Positions 12,663 to 24,581 of a stretch of DNA of 64,000 nt are shown here, in pieces. A program made the position numbers and the translations under genes. The DNA is from Lichtheimia corymbifera B2541 (lineage: Eukaryota; Mucoromycota; Mucoromycetes; Mucorales; Lichtheimiaceae): assembly GCA_000697475.1 (NCBI GenBank), contig JNEU01000906.1, positions 248,001 to 312,000 of the forward strand. The letters run 5' to 3'. Below the pieces are notes generated by a model, which saw only the letters and a program-made list of their open reading frames with translations, had not been told where the DNA came from and did no database searches. The stretch's first letter is position 1. The number at the start of each line of letters is the position of its first letter.

Positions 12663-13038
12663 TCACCTCTAGTACCTTTATACGCTTGTATTTTCTTGTA
12701 TTTAATCGTAACATACCTTTCATTTTGCATCCAACATGTATTTATGTCGAGTACTTTTTTTTTCTTTAACAACGTTACAAAACAAAAGAGGAAATGATCG
12801 ATCCGGCTAAACCAGAAAAACACAATCCGAGATTGTCAAACATGTGTGCTCAGGATTTACAGACAAAACATTTCTCACACTCTTTCTCATCCTTTTGTGA
12901 GTTATCTTTAAACTCACATATTTCAAAAAGCTGCTCTTTCACTCGCTTTTTTTCTCTTTCTTTCGAAACATAACTTCCGCCACCACCACCACCACCTATA
13001 CAACGACGACGCTTTTCTTATATCCATCATCATTAACA
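12663..13038. other. Intergenic region, ADAM 3' end to CYC8 start
   Basis: This 376-bp tandem spacer holds the ADAM 3' UTR and the CYC8 promoter. It shows a T-rich tract near 12758 and C/T- and CACC-rich sequence (about 12930-13000) just upstream of the CYC8 ATG. No named site is evident. Confidence 0.4.
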
Positions 13039-15216
13039 ATGAGCTCTCAAGTTCATCGATCGATCCATCATTCATCATCACTAACGCCATCATCATCAAC
13101 AACGACCATGGAACAACTACGTCTTGCCAATGAGAAAGCATGGACCACACTAGGTGAGAGAAACGGCATGATGCAAAAAGAAATCAGGAGAAGGGTGGTT
13201 GGGGAGGAGGAGAAAAAAGTGTGTTTGGGTGCATGTGTGTTGTTGAAAGACGGTATCAACATCTGGATGATAAACAAACTGAACTTTATGTAAGGGAATC
13301 TGGCGGAAATGATGCCGCGTGCAACCACACGAGCCATTAATTTCTACAAGGAAGCCCTGAAACACAATGCAGATTCCGTCAACGCGTTATCTCGGCTTGC
13401 ATCTCTCTATCGTGACCAAGACCAACTTGATCAGGTAAAAAGCACCGATATCCCGAGGGGCCGGTGACTCAATATTGCGTTACATAATAGGCTGTCAAGT
13501 ACTTTAAGCGTATACTCACCATAGATGAAAACCATGGTGAAACATGGAGTGCCCTTGGCCATTGTCATTTAATGATGGAGAATCTCGGAGAAGCTTACCA
13601 CGCCTATCAACAAGCCCTTTCATGTTTGCCTAATCCAAAGGTATCTTGAAAGAAGTTTTTTATATATATTCTGGCGTCCTTTGTGTCTCTCACGCAAATA
13701 TGGTGTTTTCTCAAAAAAGGACCCCAAACTTTGGTATGGGATCGGCATCCTTTATGATCGATATGGATCGCTTGAATACGCAGAAGAAGCATTCTCGGCG
13801 GTGATCCACATGGACAATAGCTTTGAAAAGGTCAACGAGATTTATTTCCGATTGGGTATCATTTACAAGCAACAACAGAAATACGACTTGTCATTACAGG
13901 TACATATTTGGAATGAGAGGGGGGTGATGTTCATGCTCTGTTAATTGATGGCGTCAATATTATTAGTGCTTTCGTTACATTCTTGCCAACCCACCACAAC
14001 CCTTGACACAAGTCGATATCTGGTATCAAATGGGACATGTGTACGAGCAACAAGGAGAATTTGGACCTGCCAAGGAAGCCTATGAACGCGTCCTGAGACA
14101 CAAGCCCGAAGATGCCAAAGTACTGCAGCAATATGGATGGTTGTTTCATCAACCTGATACGTCATTTTCAAGTGGTCCCAGCGCAATAGACTATCTCACT
14201 CGCTCACTCAAATCAGATAGCAATGATGCACAATCATGGTATTTGCTAGGTCGTTGTTATATTGCTGAGCAAAACTATAACAAGGCTTATGAAGCTTATC
14301 AACAAGCTGTTTATCGCGATGCTCGAAATCCTGCCTTTTGGTGCTCTATTGGTGTTCTCTATTATCGAATCAACCAGGTTCGCTGCTAAAATGGGATGCA
14401 ATACGTACAACGTATAACTGATTTCACGTGGCCAACACAGTATCGGGATGCATTAGATGCTTACAACCGTGCTATTCGTCTTGCTCCCTATATGAGCGAA
14501 GTATGGTACAATTTAGGAACCCTCTATGAAGCAAGCAACAATCAAGTGCAAGATGCATTAGATGCCTACCAACGTGCAGCACAGCTGGATACCGCCAACC
14601 CCCACATTCGAGAGCGTATCGAGTATCTTCGAAGCGGAAAGAAAGGGTATCGTCATTCATTAACTGAGGAACCGCTATAAGTAGTAGGGAGAGCTCATTG
14701 TTTTCATTGTTTTATAGGGAAAGCAAACCACCACAGGCACAGGATATTAGTAACCCGTATCAATTTCAGAGCAGTACACGTGGATCAGCTTCGCCAACAC
14801 CACCAGCTTATATACATAACTATCAGCAGCAGCATCCAACACTATGTCAACCACCCCATACACAAGGTGCACAAGAACCAACACCCATCCCACAATTACC
14901 TATAGCACCACCACCACCAGCATCATCAGCACCCACTAATGATAATGATACACACAAAACTTGCCCAACTTCACCTGTTCCTCAACCACCTCCTCGAAAA
15001 CGAACATTATCCATGCAGCTGAACGCATCACCAATCCATCAACACGATGAAATCCATGCTCGTGGTATACGCTCTTCGACCATACAGCCCATATCCCCAG
15101 AAGAAGAACCTGATCGCAAACGAAAAAAAGAGGACCACAGCTCAACAAAACAGCCATTAGAAAGCAACAACAACAACCAACAACAACCCTTAAGCACTAC
15201 AACCACCCCCAGCTAG
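13039..15216 (+). CDS. CYC8: General transcriptional corepressor Cyc8/Ssn6 (TPR protein)
   Basis: Seven exons: 13039-13153, 13295-13434, 13491-13640, 13720-13899, 13967-14377, 14441-14646, 14718-15216; 566 residues. A short Ser-rich leader is followed by a tandem array of tetratricopeptide repeats (about residues 24-400), with recognisable helices such as WYGIGILYDRYG, WYQMGHVYEQQGEF, WYLLGRCYIAEQNY and WYNLGTLYEAS. The C-terminal ~165 residues are rich in Pro, Gln, Ser and Asn, with a basic segment (DRKRKKED) that could be a nuclear signal. The TPR order and the Q/P-rich tail match Cyc8/Ssn6, which joins Tup1 in a nuclear corepressor. It is shorter than yeast Cyc8 (966 aa) because the glutamine-rich tail is reduced. 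Intron 1 (141 nt) is the longest in the gene. The stop is 73 bp from that of the convergent neighbour. Confidence 0.92.
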
Positions 15217-15289
15217 TAATAGTACATAGTCATCAATCGTACTTTTGGATTTTGAAAGTTTGTAAATATATTATATTTTCAGTGATGGC

Positions 15290-17611
15290 CTAGTTATGGG
15301 TAACTCGTTCTTGAATATTCTGAGCACGTCGAAGTATATCATGGTCATCCATTTTGTCAAGAATGCGTGAGATAAAGTGCTGGATGTCACCGCCCAATAA
15401 TTCGTTCCATGACGGCTTGTTGCCTTGATGATGATGGTTCTCTATTTCAAAATGTATGATTAGCCAATAATGAACGTTGGTTGCGTGTTTGTGTGTGTGT
15501 GTGTGTGTGTGCGTGCGTGTTACCCACCAGGTGATGTCAAATTATCCATAGCCCGAATGACATGTCGTCGAATGTCTTGTGTGATAGTTTGTTCCTCAAT
15601 TATGGTCTTCAATGTCGGTAGTACGTTGTATCGGTGTTCGTAGTCATCACAATAACCGAGCATCAATCCATGGTTTTCTTCTGATAAGGGCATTAGCAGC
15701 TGTAAGTACATATGTAGATGCGTGCATACTGACTATAAAGTGCCAAATTGGCAAGACAGCGTGTGATATGGCGATAAATCTCCACGTGACCTGGGATAGC
15801 AGCGGGTACATTACAGATATATCGAAGAAGTCTTGGTTGTGCTATCAATTTGATCTGCGAGTCCTCTGTAAAATACTCAAAATCAGGCTCTCTCTCTCTC
15901 TCTCTCTGTGTGGCCCCTCAACCATACATAGTGGATACTTACGACTGGTAGCAAAATTGGCAAGAGCACAGCAAGCATGTGAAATCGTAGATGGGTTCGG
16001 TGGTAGATAAGGCTGGATAGCTTCTTCTTCTTTTTCCTCCACATTCTTTGTCAAGTAGTGGTTGAGATCATATCGACGTTGCTCAGGATGCTGGTCTTGG
16101 TGCTGTGGTAACAATGCAATGGTGGACACAAGCGCACGGGCCACATTCTCCGATAGCAATGTCGATTTGCGCTTATCTAAGAGGTCACATGGATGTCAAC
16201 CCAAGATCGATTCAGCCTTTCCAACAGGAGAGATAAAACTTGCCATTTCTTAGAGATAGATAAGCGATACTTTTGGTCATGTACTTGCGCACTTCGCCAT
16301 TCGTGGATCGGAAGAGAGATGCGAATTTATCATTGTTGTGGACCCATTCGATCATTCCAGCCTGAAATGCCACTATTGTTGGGGTTGTGAGATCTCCCAA
16401 TAATATGTAAAGTGACCATTCCTTTCTTGCATACAAACCTTGCCCACTCACAGCTGATAAGGTCTTTGCTGCCAATGCTTGGATGATATCCCCTCGTTCC
16501 ATTAATCGATTTTGGTCCTCCTCCACATCCTCAGTTCCTCTCGGTGGTTCGAATCCTGAAAGCATCACCAATGTTGCCAAGATGCCGTCTTCCATAACTA
16601 CGCTATAGGTGAGAATCCCGGCCCGTGCCATGTGAAAAAATACATGGATGCAGTTGATTACAATCTCTAACGCCATTTCTCGCTGTTGTTGTTGCTGTTG
16701 CTGCTGTATTCCATTGGTCTTATTCTTGTTCTGGTCATGGTAAATGTTGTGTTCGATAAGGTGTAATAGCGAAGGGAGTGCCCATTTTGTAACCATCACT
16801 GGTCGTACAGCCTCTGTGGATAAGAAATATACATTCAAGATCATGATGCTCCATCTCATCAATGCATAAATCATCCTCTTACCTCTTTCAGACAGCATGG
16901 CCAGAATAGTGGTTGTCAGATGATGGATCTGAATACTCGTAGACGTTCGGCATAACCAAATCAGAGCATCGATGCCTCCATACATGATCACATTTTGGAT
17001 ATCAATTTCTATACATGCATAAGCATTTGGTTGTTTGATATTGAAATATGATAAGACTCACCATTGCCTTTCTCGACGAGTTCAAGTAATCCTCTCATGC
17101 CATGGATCTGGAGGTGGTGGTGGCCATGGAACAAAAAAAAAGGGTCAAACAGAGCTCTATACATGCTGTTGTGTACTTTACCTGAGTGGGTAATCCGTGA
17201 TCATCATCAATAGCATATGTGACAAGATAGGCAACATCAAAGCAGCCTTTGCAAACTCTGACGGGTTTTGTGCCGTAACCAAGCTGCGGTAATGGGACGC
17301 TTCGGGACGAACACTCGTGGCAAAAGATATGTCCACTTGGGCATTATTAGCAACAATAGCACTCGTAACCAACCCCCGTCACCCCACTCACCAATGTCGG
17401 CAATGGTGCTAAAGGCAAGGAGCAATAAAAAAAGGGAGAAAGAAAAGGACCAGGTTGAGCTTCAAGTGTAGTTGTCAAGTCAAGTGTCACCTACGCGACG
17501 TCGTAAGGGTCCAAAGCAAGTGGTGCATTGCGTGCAATGAGACACATCAGTGTCATTCACCCAGCAAGGGCGAGGCAACAAAAAGGTCTGTCGGTCATCG
17601 TAGGGTTGCAT
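15290..17611 (-). CDS. FYVE zinc finger plus armadillo-repeat protein
   Basis: Eleven exons (ascending): 15290-15441, 15528-15680, 15734-15865, 15943-16176, 16244-16361, 16452-16813, 16883-17008, 17062-17107, 17182-17335, 17392-17408, 17495-17611; 536 residues. The N-terminus holds a FYVE finger spread over three exons: WVNDTDVSHCTQC, then RRRHHCRHCG, then FCHECSS and PVRVCKGC, with all eight cysteines. The second exon is only 17 nt. FYVE domains bind PI3P on endosomes and vacuoles. The rest is helical with armadillo-like repeats (HACCALANFATS, RCLANLALY). Intron 16177-16243 has a GC donor (G|GCAAGT). The junction at 15680/15734 uses a weak GTCAGT donor and is the least certain. The likely role is a PI3P-dependent membrane scaffold; the partner is unknown. 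Confidence 0.85.
15491..15510. repeat. (GT)10 microsatellite in an intron
   Basis: A perfect GT dinucleotide run sits inside the intron 15442-15527 of the FYVE-armadillo gene, close to its 5' splice site on the minus strand. It should be length-polymorphic between isolates. Confidence 0.9.
15889..15907. repeat. (TC)n microsatellite in an intron
   Basis: A TC dinucleotide run lies inside intron 15866-15942 of the FYVE-armadillo gene. On the coding strand it reads as GA repeats, so it is not the polypyrimidine tract. Confidence 0.85.
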
Positions 17612-17873
17612 GGTTGGAGAAAGAAGAAAAAAGAAGGATAACGGGTGGGATGGATATGTTCTAGAGCCTGTAGAAAGATCATGCGCCCCTTGATTGTGTT
17701 CCCATTCCTCATAGTCGACATGTATATCAGGATGTGTTTACGTAGCAGCCTCCAATATTACAACAACGAAATTTTCATTGAACAATATGTAGTAATAGAT
17801 TTACAGAATATGTATGTGAACAAAGAGATGTAGTAATAAAAAAGCAAATGCATTCAAATTCAATTAGAGATTT

Positions 17874-20210
17874 TTACGAGATAGTGCTATTGTTGTTATC
17901 GTTAATGTTGGATGCTGTGTCTGGTTGACCCGATTCTTCAGAAATTGATGCCACTTGTTCTGCCTGCTGGTGGTGTTGTTCTTCACTTGGTTGATTGTCA
18001 TTGTCCGATTCACCTTCACTCTCGGATGATGACGATGATGCATGTGCTCCCGAGCTAGATAGATAAAGCATCCATGTGAATAATCAATGATCCAACCACC
18101 AAAACAAAAAACTGACTTACCGAGATTGCTCAAGGTATCGGTCGCTTACGACAGCACCGGGGAAAGTATAAAGGCCATCTCGCCGGAATCTCCATATCTT
18201 CTTTTCCTTGTGTTTAAGCTCCTTCGTCACGGGATCCACAATCTCGACCCAGTCGCCATCACCATCTTCTTTGCTCTGACGCAAACTCTCATCACTCTGG
18301 GCGCTGCCTCCTGGTAACTTTTCATGACGCAAATCCCATCCAAGCATCCGGCAGAGTTCGGGCACAATGACATCGCAGTCGCCTAGCAATTGCATATCAA
18401 ACGTCATATGGGTGATAGGTGTTCGGTTGATGAGGATTTGTGGCACACTATGCGGGATCTGGGACATGATTTCCGAGACAGGCGATACCTTGAGTGACGA
18501 CCCCATCACTATTAACAAATCCACCACTTCGGTATCGAGGGCCAATAATCGGTCAAATTCAGCTGGCAAACTCTCGCCAAAGAACGTGATATCCTTCAAA
18601 ACATACAATCATTAGTACCTTACGCTTACACCAGTATCATCATGGTACTTACAGGTTTCATCACAGAGATTCCTTGATGTTTAGGGCGACCATCGTCATC
18701 GTCATCATCGTCATCATCCTTGCGAGGCTTATTCAGGGCATTGTCAGCATCTTCTACTGCACATTTCGGGCATGGAGGAACTTTCTACATATATAAAGGT
18801 CATATCAATCAGTATCACCCTTGTTCTTCTCTCTTCCTCTCTCTCCTTTTTACCTGTTGGAAAATATATTGCTCGATTTCCTTTCCATCACACTTGTATC
18901 CACACGTCACACAGCTGGCTGTGGCAAAGCTGCCATGACAATTGACAATGCGTTTGATATTGGCCTTGTGCTCGAGTGTGTCAATATTCTGCGTATAATT
19001 CCGCAAAAGCTTGCCCTTTTCTTCCATCAACTTTACGAACAAATGACTTGGACTGGGTTCGTAATTGCTTGGATACAACTCTTTGGCAAAAGAATAAAAG
19101 ATCTGTGGGTTCTCTCGGAAATACTTGATGTCGAACATTTGCTGAGGATCATCAAGCTCGAATTCTTGTAAGCGAGAATAGATGCCGGTTTCTGAGCGGA
19201 AATCAGGGATGCCGCATGATACGGATACGCCTGCACCAGTAACAATCATGACATTGTTGGCTTTGGCCAGCAAACTGACAACATCTTCCAACGTATTGAC
19301 GTGCTCTAACCGATTTCTCTTGCGTAAATGCCGATTGATGACCTGGCGTAGAATGGCACATTGCTGAAGCTCACTTAATGCCAACGCTGCCCCTGGATGC
19401 TGTATGTACAACCACAACTCGGTCAGTCATCCACGTGTACGTAATGATACCAATACACACACACACACACATACCATAACCACATTGAATGCTTCCATAA
19501 GCTTGAGAGGTGGTACTTGTTGATTCAAAAGATATTTTTCCATGAACTTCATCAAGCCGATTTCCTTCACTTCATCTTGCAAAGCATCACTTTCTTCTTG
19601 CGTAAAGCTCGTCCATGCTACAAGTGACCTTTAGTTTCATGATATCTACAGTCAATAACAAACAATCACTTACGGTACTCAAATTCCTCATTCTCGTCAT
19701 CTTCTGGAATACCAGCGGGCGTGATAAGTTCATAATTGCTGCTTTCGCTTTCATCACTGCTGCTGCTGCCGCCATCATTGTCTTCGTCGTTGTTAGCACC
19801 ATCTGCCCAATCCTCGTCTGATTCATCATCATCGTCATCATCAAAGTTCTGATCACAAAAGGAGGGATTTTCTTCTGTTGAAGGTCGCTGTTGTTGTACG
19901 TCGTTCGAATTGCTGCTGCTGCTACCACCACCACCACCAATATCGATTTGCGAGCTGTCTGATTCCACTGCACCAACGTTCTCTTCAGCATTACTCAAGC
20001 TTGCTGCTGCAAGAAAAAGAAATATCAGTATGCTATTTTTGTAACCGGTTTTGACAACTCACTTGTAGAAGACGGCTCATCGATCCTCTGGCGTTTAGGG
20101 GAACGTTCATTGACCGAGTCATTTTGAGCAGAGGATAAGGTGGAGTCAGATAACATTGAATTGTGCTGGATGGAGGGGTTGATCTTGTCCGAGGCCGATG
20201 GATCTTGCAT
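17874..20210 (-). CDS. SIR2: Nuclear NAD-dependent protein deacetylase, Sir2/Hst1 type
   Basis: Seven exons (ascending): 17874-18054, 18121-18593, 18653-18784, 18854-19399, 19475-19617, 19674-20006, 20063-20210; 651 residues. The long acidic, Ser-rich N-terminus includes a poly-Gly/Ser segment and an acidic DDDDDES run. It precedes the class I sirtuin core: NAD loop [15 protein letters not shown] (about residue 263), TQNIDTLE, and catalytic His in [11 protein letters not shown] (about 364). The zinc Cys pairs are CVTC and CPKC, separated by an unusually acidic loop (poly-Asp in exon 18653-18784). [10 protein letters not shown] and LINRTPITH complete the fold. The tail is acidic. The enzyme removes acetyl groups from histone lysines in silencing. 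Exon 2 begins at a CAGCAG tandem acceptor, so a one-residue splice variant is possible. Confidence 0.94.
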
Positions 20211-20507
20211 TCAATGACAAACTGGGTGGGATAAAAGCGATACGGTGGATGAACGTAGCACACCCAGGAAATTCGGCGTTACACCTTGATTTCAGCTTGC
20301 CATGCAAATGAAACTTGCCATGCTCTCCAACTTGTATTCTCTGGACTCAGCTACGATGGATGTTTAATGTATTATATACCACTACCCCGCCTTTACTTGG
20401 AAATAGAAGATAATGAATGCAATAAACAAAAGGACGTAATGAGTACGTCTTCATTGTTGTAATAATATCACCCAAGGAACTTTCATTATTCCAACATTGC
20501 AATCTCT

Positions 20508-23500
20508 TTAATGGCCATAATAAATTGCAGGATAATTCCTAACATGGGTACTACTATTTGCTTGTTCTTCCATGACTCGCCTATCATGCATGGCCCATTC
20601 ATCAAATTTACGCATGACGATTTCTTTGCCGTCAAACTTTCCTTCTCGTCGACCATGATCTTCTTGTTGACCCTTGACAGCACCTTCCACGCGTCGTGTT
20701 TCTCCCCATGAAAAGTCATCAAAGTTCCAGTAAGCATACGCCGGTAGCAGGAAATTCCATATCGGTAAAGAGAAAAGATAAACGCACATCCATCCAACAT
20801 AGACCATTTTGCGTGTCGTCAGAGAAATCAAAACAGCGGGTAAACCCAAAATTGCAGCCAACAGTAACAATGGGATGATGGGTACAGGTGTGACGAAAAA
20901 GGAGATGATGATCAAGTACAGCGTGAAAGAAATGGCAGCTGGGAGTACCACGGTACCAACAAGCTCCATGAACACCACGAATTGCATCGAAAAGCAAAAA
21001 GTGCCACACAAGTCACGAATAAGCACCAATTCCATAAGATTGTGTACCGTAGAATTGATCCATCGTCGTCGTTGAGAAAGCAATACGCTAAATGTATCAG
21101 GGACCACTGTTTTGCATACCTACGTGACCCACGTTAGTAAATCATTGTGGATGATAATTACGTGGGAACTCACCGCTTGAGGCACAAACACCATTTTACG
21201 CTTAGGGAATGTACGCAGCATTAACGTTGTCAAGTAACGATCCTCGCCCAAGAGTAAAAGGTTCTTTTTGTGTAAGGTATCAACCACATTCTCACAATAG
21301 CTCTCGACAATATCCGTGGAACAGATAATGGGTACGTATTGTCCATTCTTGGGTGCAATGATTCGATACATGCAAAAACATCCAGGTAGACAGGTGACAC
21401 CTCCAAAGATGGATTCAAACGCCTTGCTCATGTGATGTGAAATGTAATATTCAAACACTATCAAGGTATGTGTATGTGAACATCTTTTTACTTTTACGCA
21501 CATTCCCTTCCTTACCTTGAATCGAAGTGACCCAGCTATCCGCCTTGTTGGCAATCCTTGTTTCTCCACATAAGCCCATGATGGTAGGGTCCCTTGACAT
21601 GGTAGCTACCATGCGTGCAAGGGAATCTGGATAGACCTTGGTATCTGCATCCACCTATATATACATTTGCTTAATAAATCAATAATATACACACATACAC
21701 ACAAAACACTTGCCATCAAACAGCATTGGAAACGAGCCGGATGCCGATCCACGAGTTTGGCCACTGCCTTACAAAACTGGAATTCGAGCTCACACATGCG
21801 ATCTTGATAGAAAATCTTTTGCATGGTATTCATGAGAATGACTTGACTATCACGCTTGCCGCGATTGCCTGGTTTCTTTTCCTTCTTCTCAGCTGGCGTA
21901 CCACACTTTGCAATAACAATCATAGGCACGCGTTGTTGTTCCTCAGGTGGTATAGGTGCTGGTGTCTTTTCTGGATCCTCATTGTACTTGTAATACCCCG
22001 CATAGACCTTGGCCATGTTGTGCCGTTTGGTGCCATCGGCAATGGCGACATAGGATACAGGACGTACGCGGTCACGTGGGATAAGATCATCCTTCATCAT
22101 ACTCAAGGCAATATCAGGCGTCGACATGGTGTTTCCGGAACCAGTAATGATGCCATCGCAAATCACAAGCAACACCTTGTGTGTAGACGGGTACTCGGTA
22201 TTGGCCAGTGAATCAAGCGTTGTACGTAATCCATCCTCGCCTTCCGAATAGCATGTCACCACCATGAACGTGTACAATAAATCAAAGTTGAATCGATGTT
22301 CTTGCTGTGCCATGGCATCGGCTTTTGCATCTCTCTGGAGCCGTCCTGTCGATTGAAGTTCAGAAAAGAACTCAGAGTCAAGCACATAGTTGTTATCATT
22401 TTGAGCAGATCCAACAGCGGGCGACATGACAGAGCGACGGCTGAAGCTTTTGGGTGTGGCCATCATCATGGATTCAGTGCTTGCACTTCCAGCTGGGAAA
22501 AAGGACATGCTGCTATTGTTGCGTGGAGATGGCTGGGTGAATCGAGACGTGGTCGGGAAAAATCGACGCATAGGCTTGTTGCTAGCTGATCGCATCGATC
22601 CTACGCTGTTATTATTCAATCCACCATAGTAATCTTGCTGGCCCAAGTGATGGGTGGTAGTAGTAGAAGAGGATCCAGGGATATCTTCCATGGACGAGAT
22701 ACTTTGACGTCGTTGATAATGCATGTGTTCGGCATTATCCATTTCCCACTGTGCCACAGCTTCTTGCCGTTGCCTTCTTTCCTCTGCTGTTTCTTCTCGA
22801 ATGCTGCCAATCTTCCATGATATAAACCATCCAAATATCAGTGCCAGGAAGAAACGGATCAATACAACACCCAAGATAACGGTCAATGACACCCAAAGCA
22901 CAATGTCTGAAATGATACATCCCGTGGATCGAGTATCGAGCACACCCACTTTGAGAATATCGGTGAGGCACTTTCCAATAATAAGTCTGTCAGCTGTTGT
23001 ACTAAGCCAATACGTAGCATCACGGCCAATGAATGCGCTTCCAGGTCCAAATATTTGTGCAATCTCCATAGGCAATGGGATATTGGGTGTGAGATAATTC
23101 AAGCGTGATAAATCGAGAACATTGCTATAAAAAGAGGTGTCAAAATACTCTCTCTGTCACCCTAGTGCATCTACTACTTACCCATTGAAAGCTACCAGAC
23201 TGGTGCCAGGTTTTTGGATATCGGTCCAATTGTAGTAAATGTCACCAGCAACATGTAATTTCCTCAAAGCGCGTCGAGACTTTGGGCTGACATGGCATCC
23301 ATCACGTTTCGGGTTATCAGTGCCATTGATTCTGGGGTTGTTGCGGTCGAAAGGGACACATGGGAAATAGTTGATGACATTGCCTTGTGGATCGTCAGGT
23401 TGAATCGGTTGGAAGATGCCTTTGCAGTGATAATTTACGGTTTGGAACATGAATGAAAGGTCACGACCACCATAACCCATTTCCAAGAGATCGCCACTAC

Positions 23501-24120
23501 CGGGGATACCAGGATAGGGTGTAGCATGTTGAAATGAATTGACATTAAAGACACGTCCAGAGATAATAATCTGATCCTCGTTCACACCAGTGGGTCGTAT
23601 ACGCGTAGGTTGACGTCCACAAATAGTTGCATTGAATCCAAACGTAAGGAAACCCACCGCAAAACACAGGACGACAATGATCATCACCAAAGTAACCTTT
23701 TCTCGCCAAGCTTGTTGAGAATATTTATCCTTGATGCCTTTACAAAAGGGAGGAATCATCAGTCATCGTACAAATGATCGGTATGTGATTTCCATCTACC
23801 TGCAAGTCGCATTAATGGCGTGGGTATCCACCAAGTCATGACCCAACTTGCAAGGACCCAGCATCCTGGCAACCGTGATCGACGTTGATATCTTCCCATA
23901 TGTTTTTGTTTTTGTTTTGCAATGTCATCATCGTCATCGTCTCCTTTGCCATTCAATGGTACTGTCAGATAACGTGGTCTTTCATATAATGGTTGAGATT
24001 TTTCATTGTCGTTGAATGATGGTGTGGATGTTTCCGGAAGAGATGTGTCGACATGAAGATTGTCATGTGAATCGGATTGTTGTTCTATTGCGTGTTGTTG
24101 TGATGGTTGTGGTTGTGGTG

Positions 24121-24151
<31 letters not shown>

Positions 24152-24196
24152 TTGTTGGGGTGGTGATGATGATAATGGTCTATTTTCCGACGGCAT
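20508..24196 (-). CDS. CHS3: Chitin synthase, class IV (Chs3-like)
   Basis: Six exons (ascending): 20508-21119, 21174-21457, 21516-21654, 21714-23124, 23182-23737, 23800-24196; 1132 residues. This is a plasma-membrane GT2 enzyme that polymerises UDP-GlcNAc into chitin. The N-terminus carries a poly-Gln run (about residues 14-25) and acidic low complexity, then two membrane segments (for example [20 protein letters not shown]), a cytochrome-b5-like region and further helices. The catalytic core shows [19 protein letters not shown] (about 789), GEDRYL (about 912) and QRRRW (about 945), then C-terminal membrane helices. There is no myosin motor. The intron 21655-21713 starts with GC (ATG|GCAAGT); phase and the conserved VDADT junction support it. 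Regulation at the membrane by a Chs4-type activator is expected from the family, but no such gene is nearby. Confidence 0.95.
24121..24156. repeat. CAG/CTG trinucleotide repeat encoding poly-Gln
   Basis: An imperfect CTG/TTG run on the plus strand encodes the N-terminal poly-Gln tract of the chitin synthase on the minus strand. It is in frame, so length changes would alter only the Gln count. Confidence 0.85.
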
Positions 24197-24581
24197 CGGG
24201 TGGGCAAGGTTGATGTATTTAAGAAAAGGGGAAATCCAATATCAAAAGAGGCGGGTCTCTCTTTTTTTCTTTGTAAATGTTGATTGAGAAACCACTCATA
24301 AAATGCACACACTACGCACACACACACGCTCCGCCCATATATGTCCTCTCTCTCACACTCACAGCTTGTCCTTACGTGGAAATCATACAGGGGGGGAGAA
24401 AGGGAGAAAAACAAGGAAAGAGTAATAGAACAAATGGCACGTTGCTTCGATGGATCGTTGCGTATGCCATGTTTGCACATAGCACGTTGTATTTGAAATA
24501 CAATAAAAAAAGCGGTATATAAAGACAATCTTCCGAATGGGGGTCGGGAACTTTTTTAAAGTATGCTGCCGTACAATATCA
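24197..24581. other. Intergenic region, TPS2 3' end to chitin synthase promoter
   Basis: This 385-bp tandem spacer contains CA- and CT-rich runs (about 24300-24370) and a short poly-G run near 24390. The chitin synthase promoter should lie here. No named site was recognised. Confidence 0.4.

Noticed and set aside
16546..16556. Sequence resembling a tRNA B box (GGTTCGAATCC)
   Set aside because: It lies inside an exon of the FYVE-armadillo gene (encoding GFEPPRG on the minus strand), with no A box or cloverleaf around it.
21726..22211. 161-codon plus-strand ORF
   Set aside because: Antisense shadow of the chitin synthase exon 21714-23124, which has strong family motifs.
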